Assembly (NCBI GenBank): GCA_003116995.1
Contig: BDSL01000088.1
Span: 372,001 to 436,000 of the forward strand
Reading direction: 5' to 3'
DNA length: 64,000 bases
Source: Yamagishiella unicocca
Taxonomy: Eukaryota; Chlorophyta; Chlorophyceae; Chlamydomonadales; Volvocaceae
A program made the position numbers and the translations under genes. This document shows positions 36,014-49,400 of the stretch, piece by piece; position 1 is the stretch's first letter, and each line of letters opens with the position of its first letter. The notes beneath the pieces were generated by a model that was given only the letters and a program-made list of their open reading frames with translations, was not told the origin of the DNA and searched no databases.

Positions 36014-39000
36014 CTAGGTGTCGGCCGACGACGACTCGACAGCCGCCCCCACCGTCGGCTCCGCGCCAGCCATCCGCGCCTCCAGCCGGCCCTCCAAGCG
36101 CTTCGTCAGCTCCTCCAGCCCGGTTTGAATCTCCATCCGCAGCGCTGCCCGGTGTCCCTGGAGCTGAGATCGAAACTCCGAGAGCACCTCTCGCACCTCT
36201 TTCTGCAATTCTGACTTCAGCACCTGTGCCAGCTGTTGCGCGGTGGCATCAGCGGCGGCGACGGCGGCCTTGCTCGCCGCCTCCGCTCCCACGCGCCGAA
36301 CCGTGTCCTGCCACCGCCGGTGCTCGTGCTGCAAGACCCGCTCACACATAGCCGCTACGGCGCGGCACGTGGCGGCAGTGCTCTGCTGTATGGCATGCAC
36401 AAGCGTCCCTAACCGCCCCTGCCACGGGCCGGAGGTTCCGCCCGCCACGCACTCAAGCCCACCATAAGAGCGCGAAGGCTCCATGAAACCTGCATCGGTG
36501 GCACCCAACCCATATGGCGAGGAGGAGTCGTACGGCCCCGACCGCCCGTCGTCTTCCCGGCCCCTGTTGATGCTCCCGGGATTGAGGATTCCAAGTCCAT
36601 CTGCCGGATGCCCAGCAGCAACACCGCCGCTGCCACCGTAGCTCCAATATGCAAAAGCCTCAGCCGCCGTGGCCTCGTCTTCTCTCTGGTGGCGAGGTGG
36701 CGGATGAGGAAGGGGACAGGAATCAGTGCCACAACCAGGATCAGCAGCCCCTTGGTGCAACTAGCATAGCACGCGTGAGTGTTTGGACCGACCTAAGCGA
36801 CACTTGCCACCTTCCATACCGTTAGTGTGTCGTGCAATGGGCAGGTGCGCGTTCCCACCATCCGCGCGCCAGTCACATTTTCCTTTCTGCTCTCACCCCG
36901 CACCTCCCAGCCGCGGACGATACGTGTTGTCGTACAGCCGCGGGCCCTCTTGCCGTACCTGCAGGACCACCAGCGCGTCGCACTTGAGCAGGTGCTCGTC
37001 CCGCAGGTGACGTAGCCAGCGCGGCATCAGCCGGTCGACCTCCACGATCATTGCCGCCTTGTTGCGGATGTCGTCCGAGGCTTCGTCGCCGCGGACCCGG
37101 TCGTACGCGTCCCCAACGATCGCGATGAGTATGTTCAGCAGGATGATGGTCACAAACAGCATGTACAGAGCCGCGATGGCAGATGTGAGGTACGGCAGAC
37201 CAGACGTCCCGACCTCTACAGCACCGAAGGCCCGGAGGCGGCATGTGTGGACACGGGTCAGTTTTACACAATTAGTCACCTGCAGCTCAGCGATATGCAA
37301 CGTACGGAATCCTGGCCGGGATCAGCTCCCAATCATCCCGGCTCCAGGACGTCGTTTGACTGTGACAGCTGCATTCTGGACGCGCACTCTGGTCTCAGGC
37401 CATATAAACAGGATTGCGAGAGAGGCTATTTGGACGAGGCCTAAATGCGATAGGATACGCAAGGATCAACCGCAAGTAAGGATCAAACGCATCGCGGCGG
37501 GTCGTGGGCGTCGGTGAGACTTACGTGGATCGATGAGCAGCTCAATGTCGAAGTCGCCGTAGATCATCGAGTAAAGGCGCAGGAAAATTGCCGTCTCCCG
37601 CCTCAACATCTGGCCGTCCATTTCCACCATTTTCGGCGTCACCACCATCAGCGCCAGGCCGAAGCCGCAGTAGACGACACCCAAGAAGACGAAGAACAGT
37701 CGCAAATCATAAGTCACTTCGAGGACCATCCTGCGCAAACGACACAACACATCGCGTAACGTTATATAGGCGCTTGGGGTGGCGTTTGCGTGACATGCTT
37801 TTGAGCGCGATGGTGTTATGTGCGCAGGTCGAAACAGGAGACCCTCACAATGCGCGGCAAAAAACGCGCGATGCGATACGATACGGTGCGAGGCGTTCCG
37901 ATGGGGCTCCAAAGCTACGAACTCTACGACAACGTGTATCCCGCCGTAATTGAAACGAGCATATACCCGCGTTTACTAGAAATGGCTTATTGAGCCTAAC
38001 TCACAGACCCTTACGAGTCCTCTTCCATCACAGACCCCGCCCCGCCCTGCTCGAAGGCTCCCCCCATCGGCCTCAACACTCACCTCACGAACGAGCCCAG
38101 CTGGCGAAGGCCCATGGCGTAGTACAGCAGCCGCCAGAACAGCACCAGCAGCTGCAGCTGGCTCAGCGCGCCTAGCACGTTCAGCGATGTCGCGCAAGTT
38201 AGGTGGAGCCCCAGGATGGTGGCCATGAGGGTCAGGTCGATGGCGTCGCAGCCGTTCCACGGCTGAGACGCCCATTTGAACAGCCCCTCCCTCCACAGCT
38301 GCCGCAGTTCGATGACCGAGTACTCGGCCACAAGCACCGCCAGGGTGGCTAGAAGGCAGGTCTGGGGTAGAGTGGGTGCGATGTCGCAGCCGGAGTCATC
38401 GCCGTCGCCTTGGCTCAGCGTCGGCACTGCGCGGAGAAAAGCGCGAGGTCGCATCCATCCATCCATCCATCCAGCACCAGAGCACCGCGTAGACAAATGT
38501 TACCATGAAAGAACGTGGCGGAGGGAGGGAGGGGGCGGATCTTAAAATACACAGCCGTTCCTAGGCCTTAGTGCTTAGGCTGTAGCAGACAGGATGATAG
38601 CGCGGGGGCTTTGCGTCAGTCCCTGGTAACAGCGGAAACATGCGGCACGGAATTCCTGCAAGTTGAGGCAAATCGGGGCAATGGAGTGGACGGAGGGGGA
38701 GCGCGCGGTCGCGAGGCCCTCCTTACCGATGCTGGAGAGGCTCAGGGCGTATGAGATGAACAGCACCGTGTACAGCACCCGCAGCAGGAACATCAGGAAC
38801 ACGACGTGCCTGTGCGCACACGGCACGTCGGGAGCGGTCGGCGGTTTTTCTTTTTCCTTTTCTGTTTAAGTAGCAGCCACTAAGCCTTATTGACGTGAGC
38901 GTCTGGGTACAGGAAAAGGAGGAGGAAGGAACACTGTCGAAAGATACAAAAGTAGTACAAAAGTAGCAAACAAACAAATAAATAAATTGCATCCTCGTGG

Positions 39001-42000
39001 ACCGCTCCCTCTGCGGGGGCCCCGTCGGCACCCACTTGGTGAACGTGTTCCACATATGCATCACCAGCACCACCACCGGCGGCGACCTCCACAGCTCCAG
39101 CGGTAGGCTGCCGTCTCGCAGCAGGGCGTCCAGCAGGTCCTTGTAGTGCGGCACAAGGGTGGTGGTGATGCCGGGCAGCAGCGGCATTCGCAGCGCAGCT
39201 GGATACGCGAAGCGCTCGTCGATCTCGATGGTGGGTTCTATCTTCAGGTATGTGGGCACGAACGACATGTAGGCGAGTATGCGGCGTATGATGTCAAGAA
39301 CCCATCCGTTTTTGCAGCTGACCACGCCGCTGACGACCAAGCTGAAGAACCGCCACACCAGACCCGACGCCGCGCCCGCCGCCGCGGCCGCGAAGGTGGC
39401 GCCCGTGAGCGCCGCGCTGAGGACGATGACGAGCGCCCCTACCAGAGCGCCAGCGCCCGTGCAGCCCTGGGTTACCACCGCCGCCGTCGCCAGCTTCCGG
39501 ATCCGGAATCCGCGCTTCATGGTCACGTTGAACAGAGCCAGATCGCTGCTGGAAAACCCTAACATGCCACCGCACACCGCCAGCAGGAACTGGGGCCAGC
39601 GGGGCCACCAGCTACTAGCGCCCAGCTCCGCGCTGCAGGCGCTCATGGCGGTGGGGTACATGACGGCCGTGAAGACGGTCAGGGCCATGGAATACAAACC
39701 GTCGCAGCGGGCCATCATGTCCAACCGCCGTCGTACACCGTAACTGTCCGGACCGCCCAAGGCCGAGAGCGCCACGTCGGTCGCCGCCGCCGCCGCGAAG
39801 ACGCGCGCCGTCTCCTCCTCCTCGTCGCTTCCTGTCCCTACCCCCGGTCCCCGTCCTGCACCGGGTCCCGCCAGCGGCCCCCCGGATGCCAGGGAAAACA
39901 CCGAGGAGGTGGCGGAGGGCTGGGAGGACGTCGGCGGTGACCGCCCGTCGTCGCCGCTGCCCGGCGGGATGGCGCGGGAGATGGAAGCGGCCGCCGGCCC
40001 TGGAGCGCTGTGCCGCCCAAGCGGGAAGACCACCTCCCGCGCATCGACCTCCGCGGTGTGGTGCGGGTGGGGTTGCGGGTGCAGGTAGGCAAGCCGCAGG
40101 GACAGCGGCTCCAACGACTCGACGTTCCAGCGCTTGGCCAGTCGCGCTGGTGCACGGGTGAAGTCCGAGACCAGCGTGGTCTTGAGCGCCGGGATGGTGG
40201 TCACCCGCAGACCACCACCACCCACCACTCGGTCGCCACCGCCGCCGCCGCCGCCGCCGCCAGTCGTACCTCTAGCGCCGCCGCCGCCGTCGCTGGTGAC
40301 CACCACATGCGGCCAGCCTAGCCCCGTCTGGATCAGCAGCGCCGCGGCATGACGGGGCCGGTGCCGCAGCAGTGACTCCATCAGCAGCTGCACTTGGGGG
40401 GAGCAGGCCGGGCGCACGACGCGAAGCCGGCGCGCCAGCGCCGAGATGCCTCGCTGCATGAGGCTGCTGTCGGGGCCGATCTCCAGCGCCGACCTGCACA
40501 GCAGCGCGACCAGCTCGGGGTGCAGGTGAGCATGCAGCGGCGCAGCCGCCTCCAACAGGACCATCAGCTCGGCCTGCAAGGAGATGCGCGTGCCCAGGCG
40601 GGCAGGGCTGGCGCCCTTCCGGGACACCAGCAGCTCCTCCCAGCCGTCGAAGGCAGCCGTCACCAGAGAGCTCACCAGCACGGCGGCGCCGGGCGCCGCC
40701 GCGGCGGCGGCGGCGGCGGCGCTGGCGGCGGCGACGACGGAGCTGAGGGTGCCAGCGACGTGTAGGGCTGCGCCCTGGGCGCATCGTTCCTCCAGCAGGC
40801 GGGAGAGGGAGAGGAGGACGGTGCAGAGCGCGCGAGGTTGCAGCTGCGGACAGGAGCGGACCGCAGCCACCCCGGCGCGGAGGAAGGGGTGCAGCTGCGC
40901 GTGGCGGTAGGCGGGGGCGGTGAGGGCGGCGACGGCGGCGGCAAGCAGGAGCGGAGGACCCTCGGTGTCGCCGTGGCCACGCCCTAGCTGAGAGCTTTGG
41001 CGCGGACCGTACGGCTGCTTTTGGTTTTGGTTTTGGTGGTGGTGGTGCTGCTGCTGCTGCCACTGTTGATGTTGCTGAAGGTGCTGCAGCAGCGCAGGTA
41101 GCGGCGACAGCGGAGGTCGAAACGTCGCCGACCGCGCCACTACCGCCGGAGGGCCTTCCGCCGCCGCCGGTGCCGCCGCCGCCGGTGCCGCCGCCGCCAC
41201 CGCGGACCCCGCCCCTGCCCCGTGCACATGCGCCTCCACCAGCTTCAGCACCTCCGGCACGTGGCGGCTGCCAAAGAGCTTCGCCAGGTTGCCTAAATAG
41301 GCAAGCGTCGCCTCCACCAGCTGCAACCAAACCGCCGACGCATCTGCAGAGCCTGCAGCCGACACCTCCCCGCCAAGACAGCCCCGGGCGGGGCCCCTAG
41401 CCCCTTGCCCAGCGGCTTGCAAACTCCCGGCTCGGCCCTCCAGGACCAGAGGACCAGCGCCTGGGGCGGAACTGAGGGCCGGTCCCTCCAAGTTGACCAG
41501 CTGGTCCAGCAACCAGGGCAGGCCCGCGTCCAGAATGAACCTCCACACAGCGTCCGACGTCGCCGTCGTCGCTGCCAGGCCGGCCAGCCCCGACGCGAAT
41601 GTACGACACGCGGCGGCGACGTCGACGGCCGTCGCGTAGAAGGCGCCGGCGAAGGCGGCCCACAGCGCCTCCGGCATGGCGCGCGCGCGCTGCTGCCCCC
41701 ACCAGCTCGGGGCAGGGCTGGGCGCGAAGCACGGGGGCGCGTAGGCGTCGTGGTACACGTCCAGGAAGGTGACCCATGGGTCAATGGGCGGCCAGCGCAG
41801 CCCGATGCGCTTGCGCGAGGGTGTAGTGCCCCTGCTGCCCAGCCCCACCGGGCCGTCCCCCCTGGACCACAGCCGGGCTGCAACCCTGTGCCGCCACTTC
41901 TCCTCCGCATCCCCCAGCCACATGCTGGACTGCAGCCGCGCCACGTGCATGCGCCGAGACGACCCGCCTGCCGTACAGATCAACGCAAGGCCCTGCAGTA

Positions 42001-44561
42001 CGATTTCCCGCAGCGCTGCGTACAGGGCCTCCCCCTCCCCCAGCGCCCCTCTGGCGCTGCGGGAGCCGACGTCGCCACCGTCCGGGGCACGAGTCTGTGG
42101 CGGCAGGGGAGGGCAGGTGGCAGAGGAGGGCAGGTGACCCGGGGCGGGGCGGGGAGGCTGGGCCAAAGCATGTCAGGTCGCCCCTAGCTCGCCCGTATGG
42201 CAGCCACCCTCACTTGCGGACATCCTGCATGTGACCATCTACGCCTTCCCAGACCTCCTTTCAGACCTCCTTCCCAGACCTCCTTCCAGGCCTCCTTCCA
42301 GACCTCCTCCCAGACCTCCTTGCCAGACGCACCTGCAGTCCCGCCGGCTGCTCCCCGCTTGGCTCCGCCCACGCCAGGCTCTCCGCCCGCCGCGCCAGCT
42401 CGGATCGGGTGCCGCTGCCAACGTCGCCCACCCGGCCGCTCCGCCGGCCCCGCTCCTCGCTCCACACCCCCGTCCCCAGCCCCACCAGCGCGCAGCTGTC
42501 CACCGTCAGCTGCATCGCAGCGGCGGCTGTCACCAGGTGCTGCAGGCCCGATACCAGGGGGCAGATCCAGTCGTCGTCCGAGGGGAATACCAGCAGCGCC
42601 AGTTCCGGATCCAGATCCGAGGCCATAGCTCCGGAGCTCCGCAGCAGCTTGCTAGCTAGACGGGAGGCCGTGGGTCGCAAGGGGTCCACGCAGAGCTTGG
42701 ACGCGGCGTCAGCGCGACTGGCCGCCGCGCTGAGGTCCTTGCCGATGAGTCGAACCCAGCACGCCGCCAGGCGCGGGTCGGCCGCGTGCAGAAGCCAGGA
42801 GCCGCGCCACAGGCGCACCAGATCCGTGCCGTACGGGACGAGCCACGAGGCCTCCATACACAGCGGCTCCTGAGCCTCCAGCTCGGCGACCGAAATGGCC
42901 ATCCGTAACTCGCCCCACGCTCCCGGGACTCCGCCGACGTAGGCGGCGGCGTGCTCCGCTCGCTGCGAGGCCGCATCGGCGTTGCGCCGCAACTGGAAGG
43001 CGTGGGCGGAGAACAGCTCCGAAGTCACACTGGCTGGTTCCGGAGCATCCTCTGCGTGTAGGTGGCAGTCAGACCAAGCCGCGTCCGCCACCGCCATGTA
43101 CTCTATCATCGCGATGAGCAGCAGCGAGCTGGGCAGCCGGCCCGGGGCCGCTAGGCGACCCGGTTCGAGCGGTGCCTGCTCGTGTCCCTTTCCAGCTACC
43201 TGGCCGACGCTTCTCCCGCCCCAGGCGCCGCCGTTGCTGCCAGCCACGCTGCCCTCCGTTGTAGTCCGGAGAGCAAACACGCCTCTAATACCTGCAGCCG
43301 CGCCCGCACCCGCGGCTGCACCCGCGGCTGCACCAAGCGGCGGCGGCGCTGGTGGCGCCAGGCCGGCATCCTTGACCCCTGGGGTCGAGACTGCAACGGG
43401 CGCAGCGGCGGCCGTGGCCGCCGCCGCCGCCGCAGCAGCAGCCCCGCTCAATTCCGAGGCCGGCGCCACCTTAGAACATCCGCTGGCGGCAGCGTCCGCC
43501 TCCAGAAGCGCCTCCGCAACCTCCCAGCTGGGGGTCACGTCGAGCGCGGTGAAGGTGAGGGCGCCGTCGTCCAGCCAGTTGACCCTGGTGGCCCGGGCGC
43601 CGTGGCGCAGCAGCAGCCTCACGCACTCCACATCTCCCCACAACGCAGCGGCAGCTAGCGGGCTGACCCAGAATCTGAGTGAGCCCGCCGCCGCCGCCGC
43701 CGCCGCCGCTGCCTCCGGCGCGTGTGGATTAAGGCCGTTGGGCCGGCCCCACCGGTCATAAGGCCCCGTGGGCGCGGGCGGGGCCACGGAAGCGCAGGGC
43801 GGGTCGGGCAGTGCGCCGTACTGCAGCAGCAGCTGCGCGATGCTGACGTGGCCCAGCGCAACGGCAGCGCTCAGCGGGGTGCAGCCGTACGCCAGGTAGG
43901 CGTGGCTCCGGAGCCAGGCGTACGACTGACGGGCGTACGACAGGCCCGACGGCGGACCCTCGGCGCACTTGACGCCGGAGCGGATTTGGGTCGCGACCAC
44001 ACTAGCGCGCCCCGAAGCCATCGACATGTCGGGCCGTCCCACAGAGCAACACTCGGCCTGCAAGTCGAGGCTGGAGGACTTGCAGGCGTCCTGGGCTAGA
44101 CGCCAGGCTGCCGGACCTGGTGACCAGCTGCAAAGGCTGTTGCACGCCTGGGCGGTGGTCAGTCCGCCGGCGATCTGGGAGGCCTCGTGCTCGATGCGAC
44201 GCAGCTCCCGCTCTGCACCATCGCGGTCGTCACGCAGCACGCAGCCCAGCAGAATGCACACGCCCTGCGAGTCCGGCGCTGCCTCCGCAGCAAGCCTGTC
44301 GCCGCTCGGAGACGGCCAAAGTGGCTGACGTACGGGCCGAGAGCAAGCTCGCCTGCGTTCTGCGACGCGCTTCCTGTAATGCAAGACGTCCTGAGCGTCG
44401 GGCTGGTCCGCATCCGTCGATTGGCGACACGATGCATCTGGCGGTAACGTTGACGTAGTCAATCTTGGAGGTAGAAAGCCGGTAACAGTGTCCGCGGTAA
44501 CCTCTCCTGGAAATAGGGGCAGGACGTTGGGGCGGGTACTTACCGGCAACTCATGGACCAT
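36014..44561 (-). CDS. Ankyrin-TRP-like cation channel, 8 exons
   Basis: Minus-strand exons: 44561-44544, 44264-42333, 42094-39036, 38809-38727, 38408-38084, 37730-37525, 37215-36959, 36685-36014 (TAG); phases agree, about 2183 residues. Exon 2 has ankyrin-type helices (CTPLSAAVALGHVSIAQLLL; SPLAAAALWGDVECVRLLLR). Exon 3 is a long Ala/Leu-rich helical region with poly-Gln/His and poly-Gly inserts, then several extra hydrophobic segments (about residues 1440-1570). The canonical six-helix channel spans exons 4-7: S1 FLMFLLRVLYTVLFISYAL, S2 LLATLAVLVAEYSVIEL, S3, S4 LQLLVLFWRLLYYAMGLRQL, S5 LFFVFLGVVYCGFGLALMVV, pore loop AIFLRLYSMIYGDFD, S6 YMLFVTIILLNILIAIVGDA, the last typical of TRP channels. 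The C-terminus is a coiled coil (about residues 2105-2165). The tiny first exon is supported by a GTAAGT donor; the frame is otherwise open to 44699. Chlamydomonas TRP channels act in mechanosensing, mating or flagella; the role here is not inferable. Confidence 0.82.
42240..42320. repeat. 12-bp repeats in TRP intron 2
   Basis: About seven units of CAGACCTCCTTC-like sequence (plus strand), beside the donor of the intron between ankyrin exon 2 and exon 3. Confidence 0.8.
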
Positions 44562-46415
44562 GGCATCCCACAGCAATATAAAAGGAAAATTGATTACGTA
44601 CCTGAAGGTGCCTCTAGTGTTATCGCCACGTGCTCCGGACCGACCTGCATTGCAGGTGTGCGCTCCCTTATTGACGTCCCTTGGCCCAGCTTGCATCAAA
44701 ACATTTGCTAATGTTGCGTTATGTATTAGTTGTTCTTTTTAAAGTCCAAATGTGGCGCCTCCTTGCGTCCTGGTGAAAAAGCAGTATGTTTCATGCTTGC
44801 AAACGCGATGAATTACCCCACCATAAAGAAGATGCCTGCATTCAGCATGAGTTGGTTCAGCTTCGAAGATGGGAGCCATTTGCACCGGCTCCCAACGTAC
44901 GGACCCTAACGGCCCCCCAACCTCCCCGTGTTTGCAATACTTACTACGCTGAAGCTCCTGTGTCACAATATAGCCTGATTCCTCCAAGAAGTGCTCGCAA
45001 AACATTGTTCAAACTTAAACTGGAGCTTGTTCTGGCCTTTAACAGCAGGAGAACGTTCGTTTGTGTTCGTTGGGGTCCATCCGCACACGCAGTTGTTTTG
45101 CGGCCTGCCGGCAGCTAACAACGGCTTCTAGCTTAATATAGTCGGCTGGTCAAGGGATCAAGCAGTCCCGATGACACATGCATGACAACTTTCCCGCACA
45201 CTGTATTCTGACGCCTGCCTTTTGCATGTGCACTCTTTCGGGGAAGCCCTGCCGAAGTCCAATAAGGGCGCCGACCAGGCCAATACAGGGCCAGTCTTCG
45301 AGGCCCTCGCCGCATGACGCCGCAGCCCAACAACTGCTGCGGCCCAGTGCCACTGCAGGCGCACTGCCGGCGCCGCCACATCCCATGTGTCGCCATCAGC
45401 TGCTTGGGGCCGCTGAATGCAGAAACCATAGCCTTGCAAAGCTGCCGTCCGTTGTGTATTTTTTGTTTCTGTACTCATCCTGTGTTGCTTCCACGGATTT
45501 CCTTTTGCCTCGCCCACGGGTCATCTCCAGCATTGTCCATCATGTGTAGATCACACCCTGCCCTGCTCCTTACCCAAAGCCTGCAGGGAGCTCCCTTGCT
45601 GTGCGCTAATGTATGTATGTGAACCTGGATGTGCGTTTCGTCCTCCTGCATACCGGTATGCTGCGTTAGTTAACAAGCTTATGCAAGAAGACATCTGAAA
45701 GCATTAAGAACCAAGTGCCATACCCTTTGACGGCATTTTATGCATTTAGTTTTCAGGCTGGTCAACAGCAACACGCATGAGGGGAGGGAAGATCACGGCA
45801 TGGGTGAGCAGTAGGCGCCACACATTGTAGGTAACAGATTCTAGATATAGACTAACAGCAATAGCCGCCGCCGTCTAGCGCGGTCTAGACCGAGGGAATT
45901 GGCACATGGTGATTTGATTATAGAACCGCTAGGAGTTCATGTGGCAGAGCACATCACAATGCTCCTACTACATGTCGGTTGCCTGTTCGCGGCCAAGACC
46001 AATAAAAATGCCACCATCGCTAAGGCTGGACCCTTAAAGACGTATTGTTGCGATTGGCCTATGCAACGCGGCTTGAGGGTGACATGAAAACGTACATGCA
46101 AAATGAAACATGGAAACATCAAACGTGACAAAACGCAACTGATGACTCGATACGCCCAATAATTCATCATTGCACTGTAGAATATAAAAAGTATCAAATG
46201 CATTACTCTGTCCTGTAATTATAAAGGGCGGTATTCGCGGCGAAAGCAGCTGACGGAACACGGGAGGCATATGCGACCGACCCCGCCGATAATTATTTAT
46301 ATTGTTAGGTCGCCGGCAAATTTCTATGGGAAATGAGGTAAACACTTTGTAATGTTTTACGCCTTGGCCAGCCTCGTATAGCTCAAATCGCAGAATTGGA
46401 AGCCTTGCTGCTCTC
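44562..46415. other. Divergent intergenic region, TRP gene and RING gene A
   Basis: Contains the start of the segmental duplication (from about 45590). No gene supported. Confidence 0.5.
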
Positions 46416-49400
46416 ATGCTCCCCATTCCGAAGCTTGGCGCCGGCCATTTGTCGAAAGTGTTTCGTCAACGTGCCCTGCCTGCCGCGGCCCACCTCCCAA
46501 GTCACCCATGTCTGCATGCCCCTGGACCCTTGCACGGCCTCCGACCTTGCACGCCGCATCCCCTCTGCAGGTCTCCATCACTCTCTCCGACATCCGTGGC
46601 GGGGCAGTCGCGGTGCAGGCGCGCCTGCGCGCGGGCGCCAGCCCGAACAAGCGCATGCTGTTCACCGAGGACGTGGGCGCGCTCCCCAGGGGCTGCAAGT
46701 GCACCCCCCTGGGCTACGCCATCCTGTCTCGTGACATGCCCCTGCTCGGCGTCCTGCTGGAGGCCGGCGCTGACCTCAAGAAGCCGGTGGGCCTCCCCCA
46801 CCGCTTCGACCTCACACCGCTGCACCTGGCAGCGGCGCTGGGGAAAGCTGATATCGTGCGGCAGCTGCTGGCACGACGCGCCGACCCCAACGCGCCCTTG
46901 GCGCTCAAGCGGGGAACCACCGCGCCCTCGCCCTCGCCCTTGCAGCGCTCGTCGGACGGCGGCGGCGTCCTCCCAGTCAACCTCAGCTTCACGCGGGCAG
47001 GTGACGGGCCGCTACACGTCGCTATAGACTGCTCCGCAGAGACCGGCAGCGGCGCGACGGAGGTCGTGGAGGCGTTGATCGCCCACCCCAGCACCGATCC
47101 CAACCTGCCTAACGCCAGGAGGCGCACCCCGCTGTATAAGGCCTGCAAGCGGCAGGTCGCAGCTTGTGCGGCCCTTCTGGCCACGCACCCGCGTGTGGAC
47201 GTGAACGCGGGGGGACCGCTGTTCGCGGCCATCATGGTGCAGAACACGGAGCTGGTGCGGATGATGTTGCAGGCGGGTGCCCGCGCCGGGGGGCCAGGCA
47301 TCCAAAACGATGACGGCCAAAATCCGTTGCGCTACACGCTCCACCGTGTCAGTGTGTTTTTCCACAACCGTGCCGAGATCATCACGCTGCTCGTCAACGC
47401 GGGGGCGGTCGTGGAGGCCGACATGCTGCCGTACGCCGAACAGAGGAACTGGCGGCGGGTGCACGCCGCGCTGGAGGCGGGAGTTCAAAACCCGCGGGGA
47501 GGCGGCAGTGATGGCGCTGCAAGTGGTGGTGGTGGGGGGGGAGGGGTTGGGGCTAGTGGGAGTGTCAGACCGGGCGACGGGCCGGGACGGCGGGCTAGCT
47601 CTATTTGGGGCACTGGTGCCCCGCAGATGGGTCCCTTCACCAGGGCAGGGTTGTCGTACTCGGAATCCGCAACGACGTCGCCGCTGTCGTCGTACTGGGG
47701 CCCCTCCCGCCTGACGTCACCACGTTGGCGGAGCCCCGCCGTGGGCGCCGGCAGCGGTGCCGCCGCCGCCGCCGCCATCGCCGCCGCTGGCGGCGATGAC
47801 CGGGCTATCCCACCGTCGGCGCCGGATCCCCTGCAACCCGGCGACTCCGGCGAAGGCCGCAGAGATGCGACCCCAGAACACCTCGGCGTCCGCGTCTTCT
47901 CCCTCGTCATGTTGTCATTCCACCTCGCAAAGGGCGTCGCCTCATTCTTCTCATCCCTTCGGAACGTACTGGACCGGCTCTTCTACATGTTCGTGGCCGT
48001 GATGACGCTCGTGCTGCCTATATTGCTCTTCATCCTGTACCAAATCGTGTGCCGGGTAGCGCCGTTCTTAAAAATCTCAGACACTCAGGACTCGGCCACG
48101 GGTGACATCGCCAGGGAGGCTCTTTCCGCCAGGCAAGTCACATCAGGCGCGGACGGTGCTGCGCCGCCGTCGGTTCACCCCGCTGAGCCGCCGCCGGTTA
48201 GTGACCTGGTGCAGCACCTAGGGGAGCAGCCACTGTCGTACGCCACTGGCAGCGCTCCAGGGAATGGCAGCCCGGCGGCGGCGGCGGCGGCGACCACGAG
48301 GCTGAAGGACGTGGCGAGCTGGGCGGCGTCGCCGCCGCTGCTATCACCACCACCACCACAGCCGCCCAATGATGGCGTCGCCGTGCCCCTCGCGCCCCAC
48401 GCTGACGGGGCAGATGCCCAGCGGGGGCATCAGCGCCACCACCACCACGTTGAAGGCCTTCTCGAAGACTCCGGGAAGGTCGCCGCAGAGGCCACCGGCT
48501 CCCCCACCTTCAGCCGCCTGCTCCTCCTCTGGCAGGCTTGCGTGAGTGTCTTCGTCGCCTTGGCCGCCGTGTTTGGCGGCATGCTGGTCGCGTGCGTGCT
48601 GCTGGACGTCGGGGAGGCCGCGCTGGTCGCCCTCCTGCCGCGGGGCCTGCAGCTGCGGGCCTTCCTGGAGCACCGGGTGATGCAGCGTGGCAGGGCGCAG
48701 ACGCCGGCGGGCCGGTCGGACACGTCGTACGTGTCGTACTACGTGCCGGTGGTGCTGGGCCTGCGGTGGGCCACGGGTACGCCTCTGTGGGTCCTGACGG
48801 CCCTGCTGGCGGCGTGTTTTACAGCGCATCAAGCACTTGGCGAGTACTCGGCGTACGAGGAGTACCGGAGCAGCGGGGGAGGCTCCAGGGGGGCGCAGTT
48901 GAGGTCACATGGGGAGCGAGTGGCGCAAGCCAGAGAGGATTGGCGCGAAGGGGTTTCGGAGCCAGCGCCGCTGGAAGGCGTGGGGGCCGGCCCGGTGGAG
49001 GGCGCCACGGGCGGGTTGGAGGGGCTATGCTGCGTGTGTATGGCACACCGTGCCGTAATGGGCTTTGTGCACAGGGACGTGGTGCATTGCTGCCTGTGCG
49101 AGGAGTGCGAGGGGGAGGTACGGCGGCGGGGGCAGCTGGGTAGGTGCCTCATCTGCAAGCAGAGGGCCGCCTCGGTCATCAAGGTGGTGGCCACGTGACG
49201 AGCATGCGTGGTGGGCGGTCAACTAACGAACGGACTAACGAACGAACGAACGAAGGGGCGGGCGGACTTTGTGCGTCTGCACGGCGGGGAGAGAATGCTG
49301 TGCGCGGACCCGTGTATATTGCGGCTGCGACTCCTAGGCTAACGGAAAGAAGGACCCCGCCCGTGGGGTGTGGGGTGTGGGGACCGGCACCAAGGATGCA

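Noticed and set aside
36685..36760. Earlier 3' splice site (36760) for the last TRP exon
   Set aside because: Both sites keep the frame, but the one at 36685 has a long pyrimidine tract before CCACCAG and the other does not.
44562..44699. N-terminal extension of the TRP gene to 44699
   Set aside because: The frame is open, but a GTAAGT donor at 44543 and an acceptor at 44265 in matching phase suggest an intron there, and the upstream residues have no domain character.
46508..46570. Unspliced start at ATG 46508 (and 52398) for the ankyrin-RING genes
   Set aside because: A GT-AG intron ending at 46570 joins a short first exon, present in both copies, that completes the first ankyrin helix. 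The unspliced form would begin with a Cys/Pro-rich peptide that varies by an indel between copies. Kept only as an alternative.
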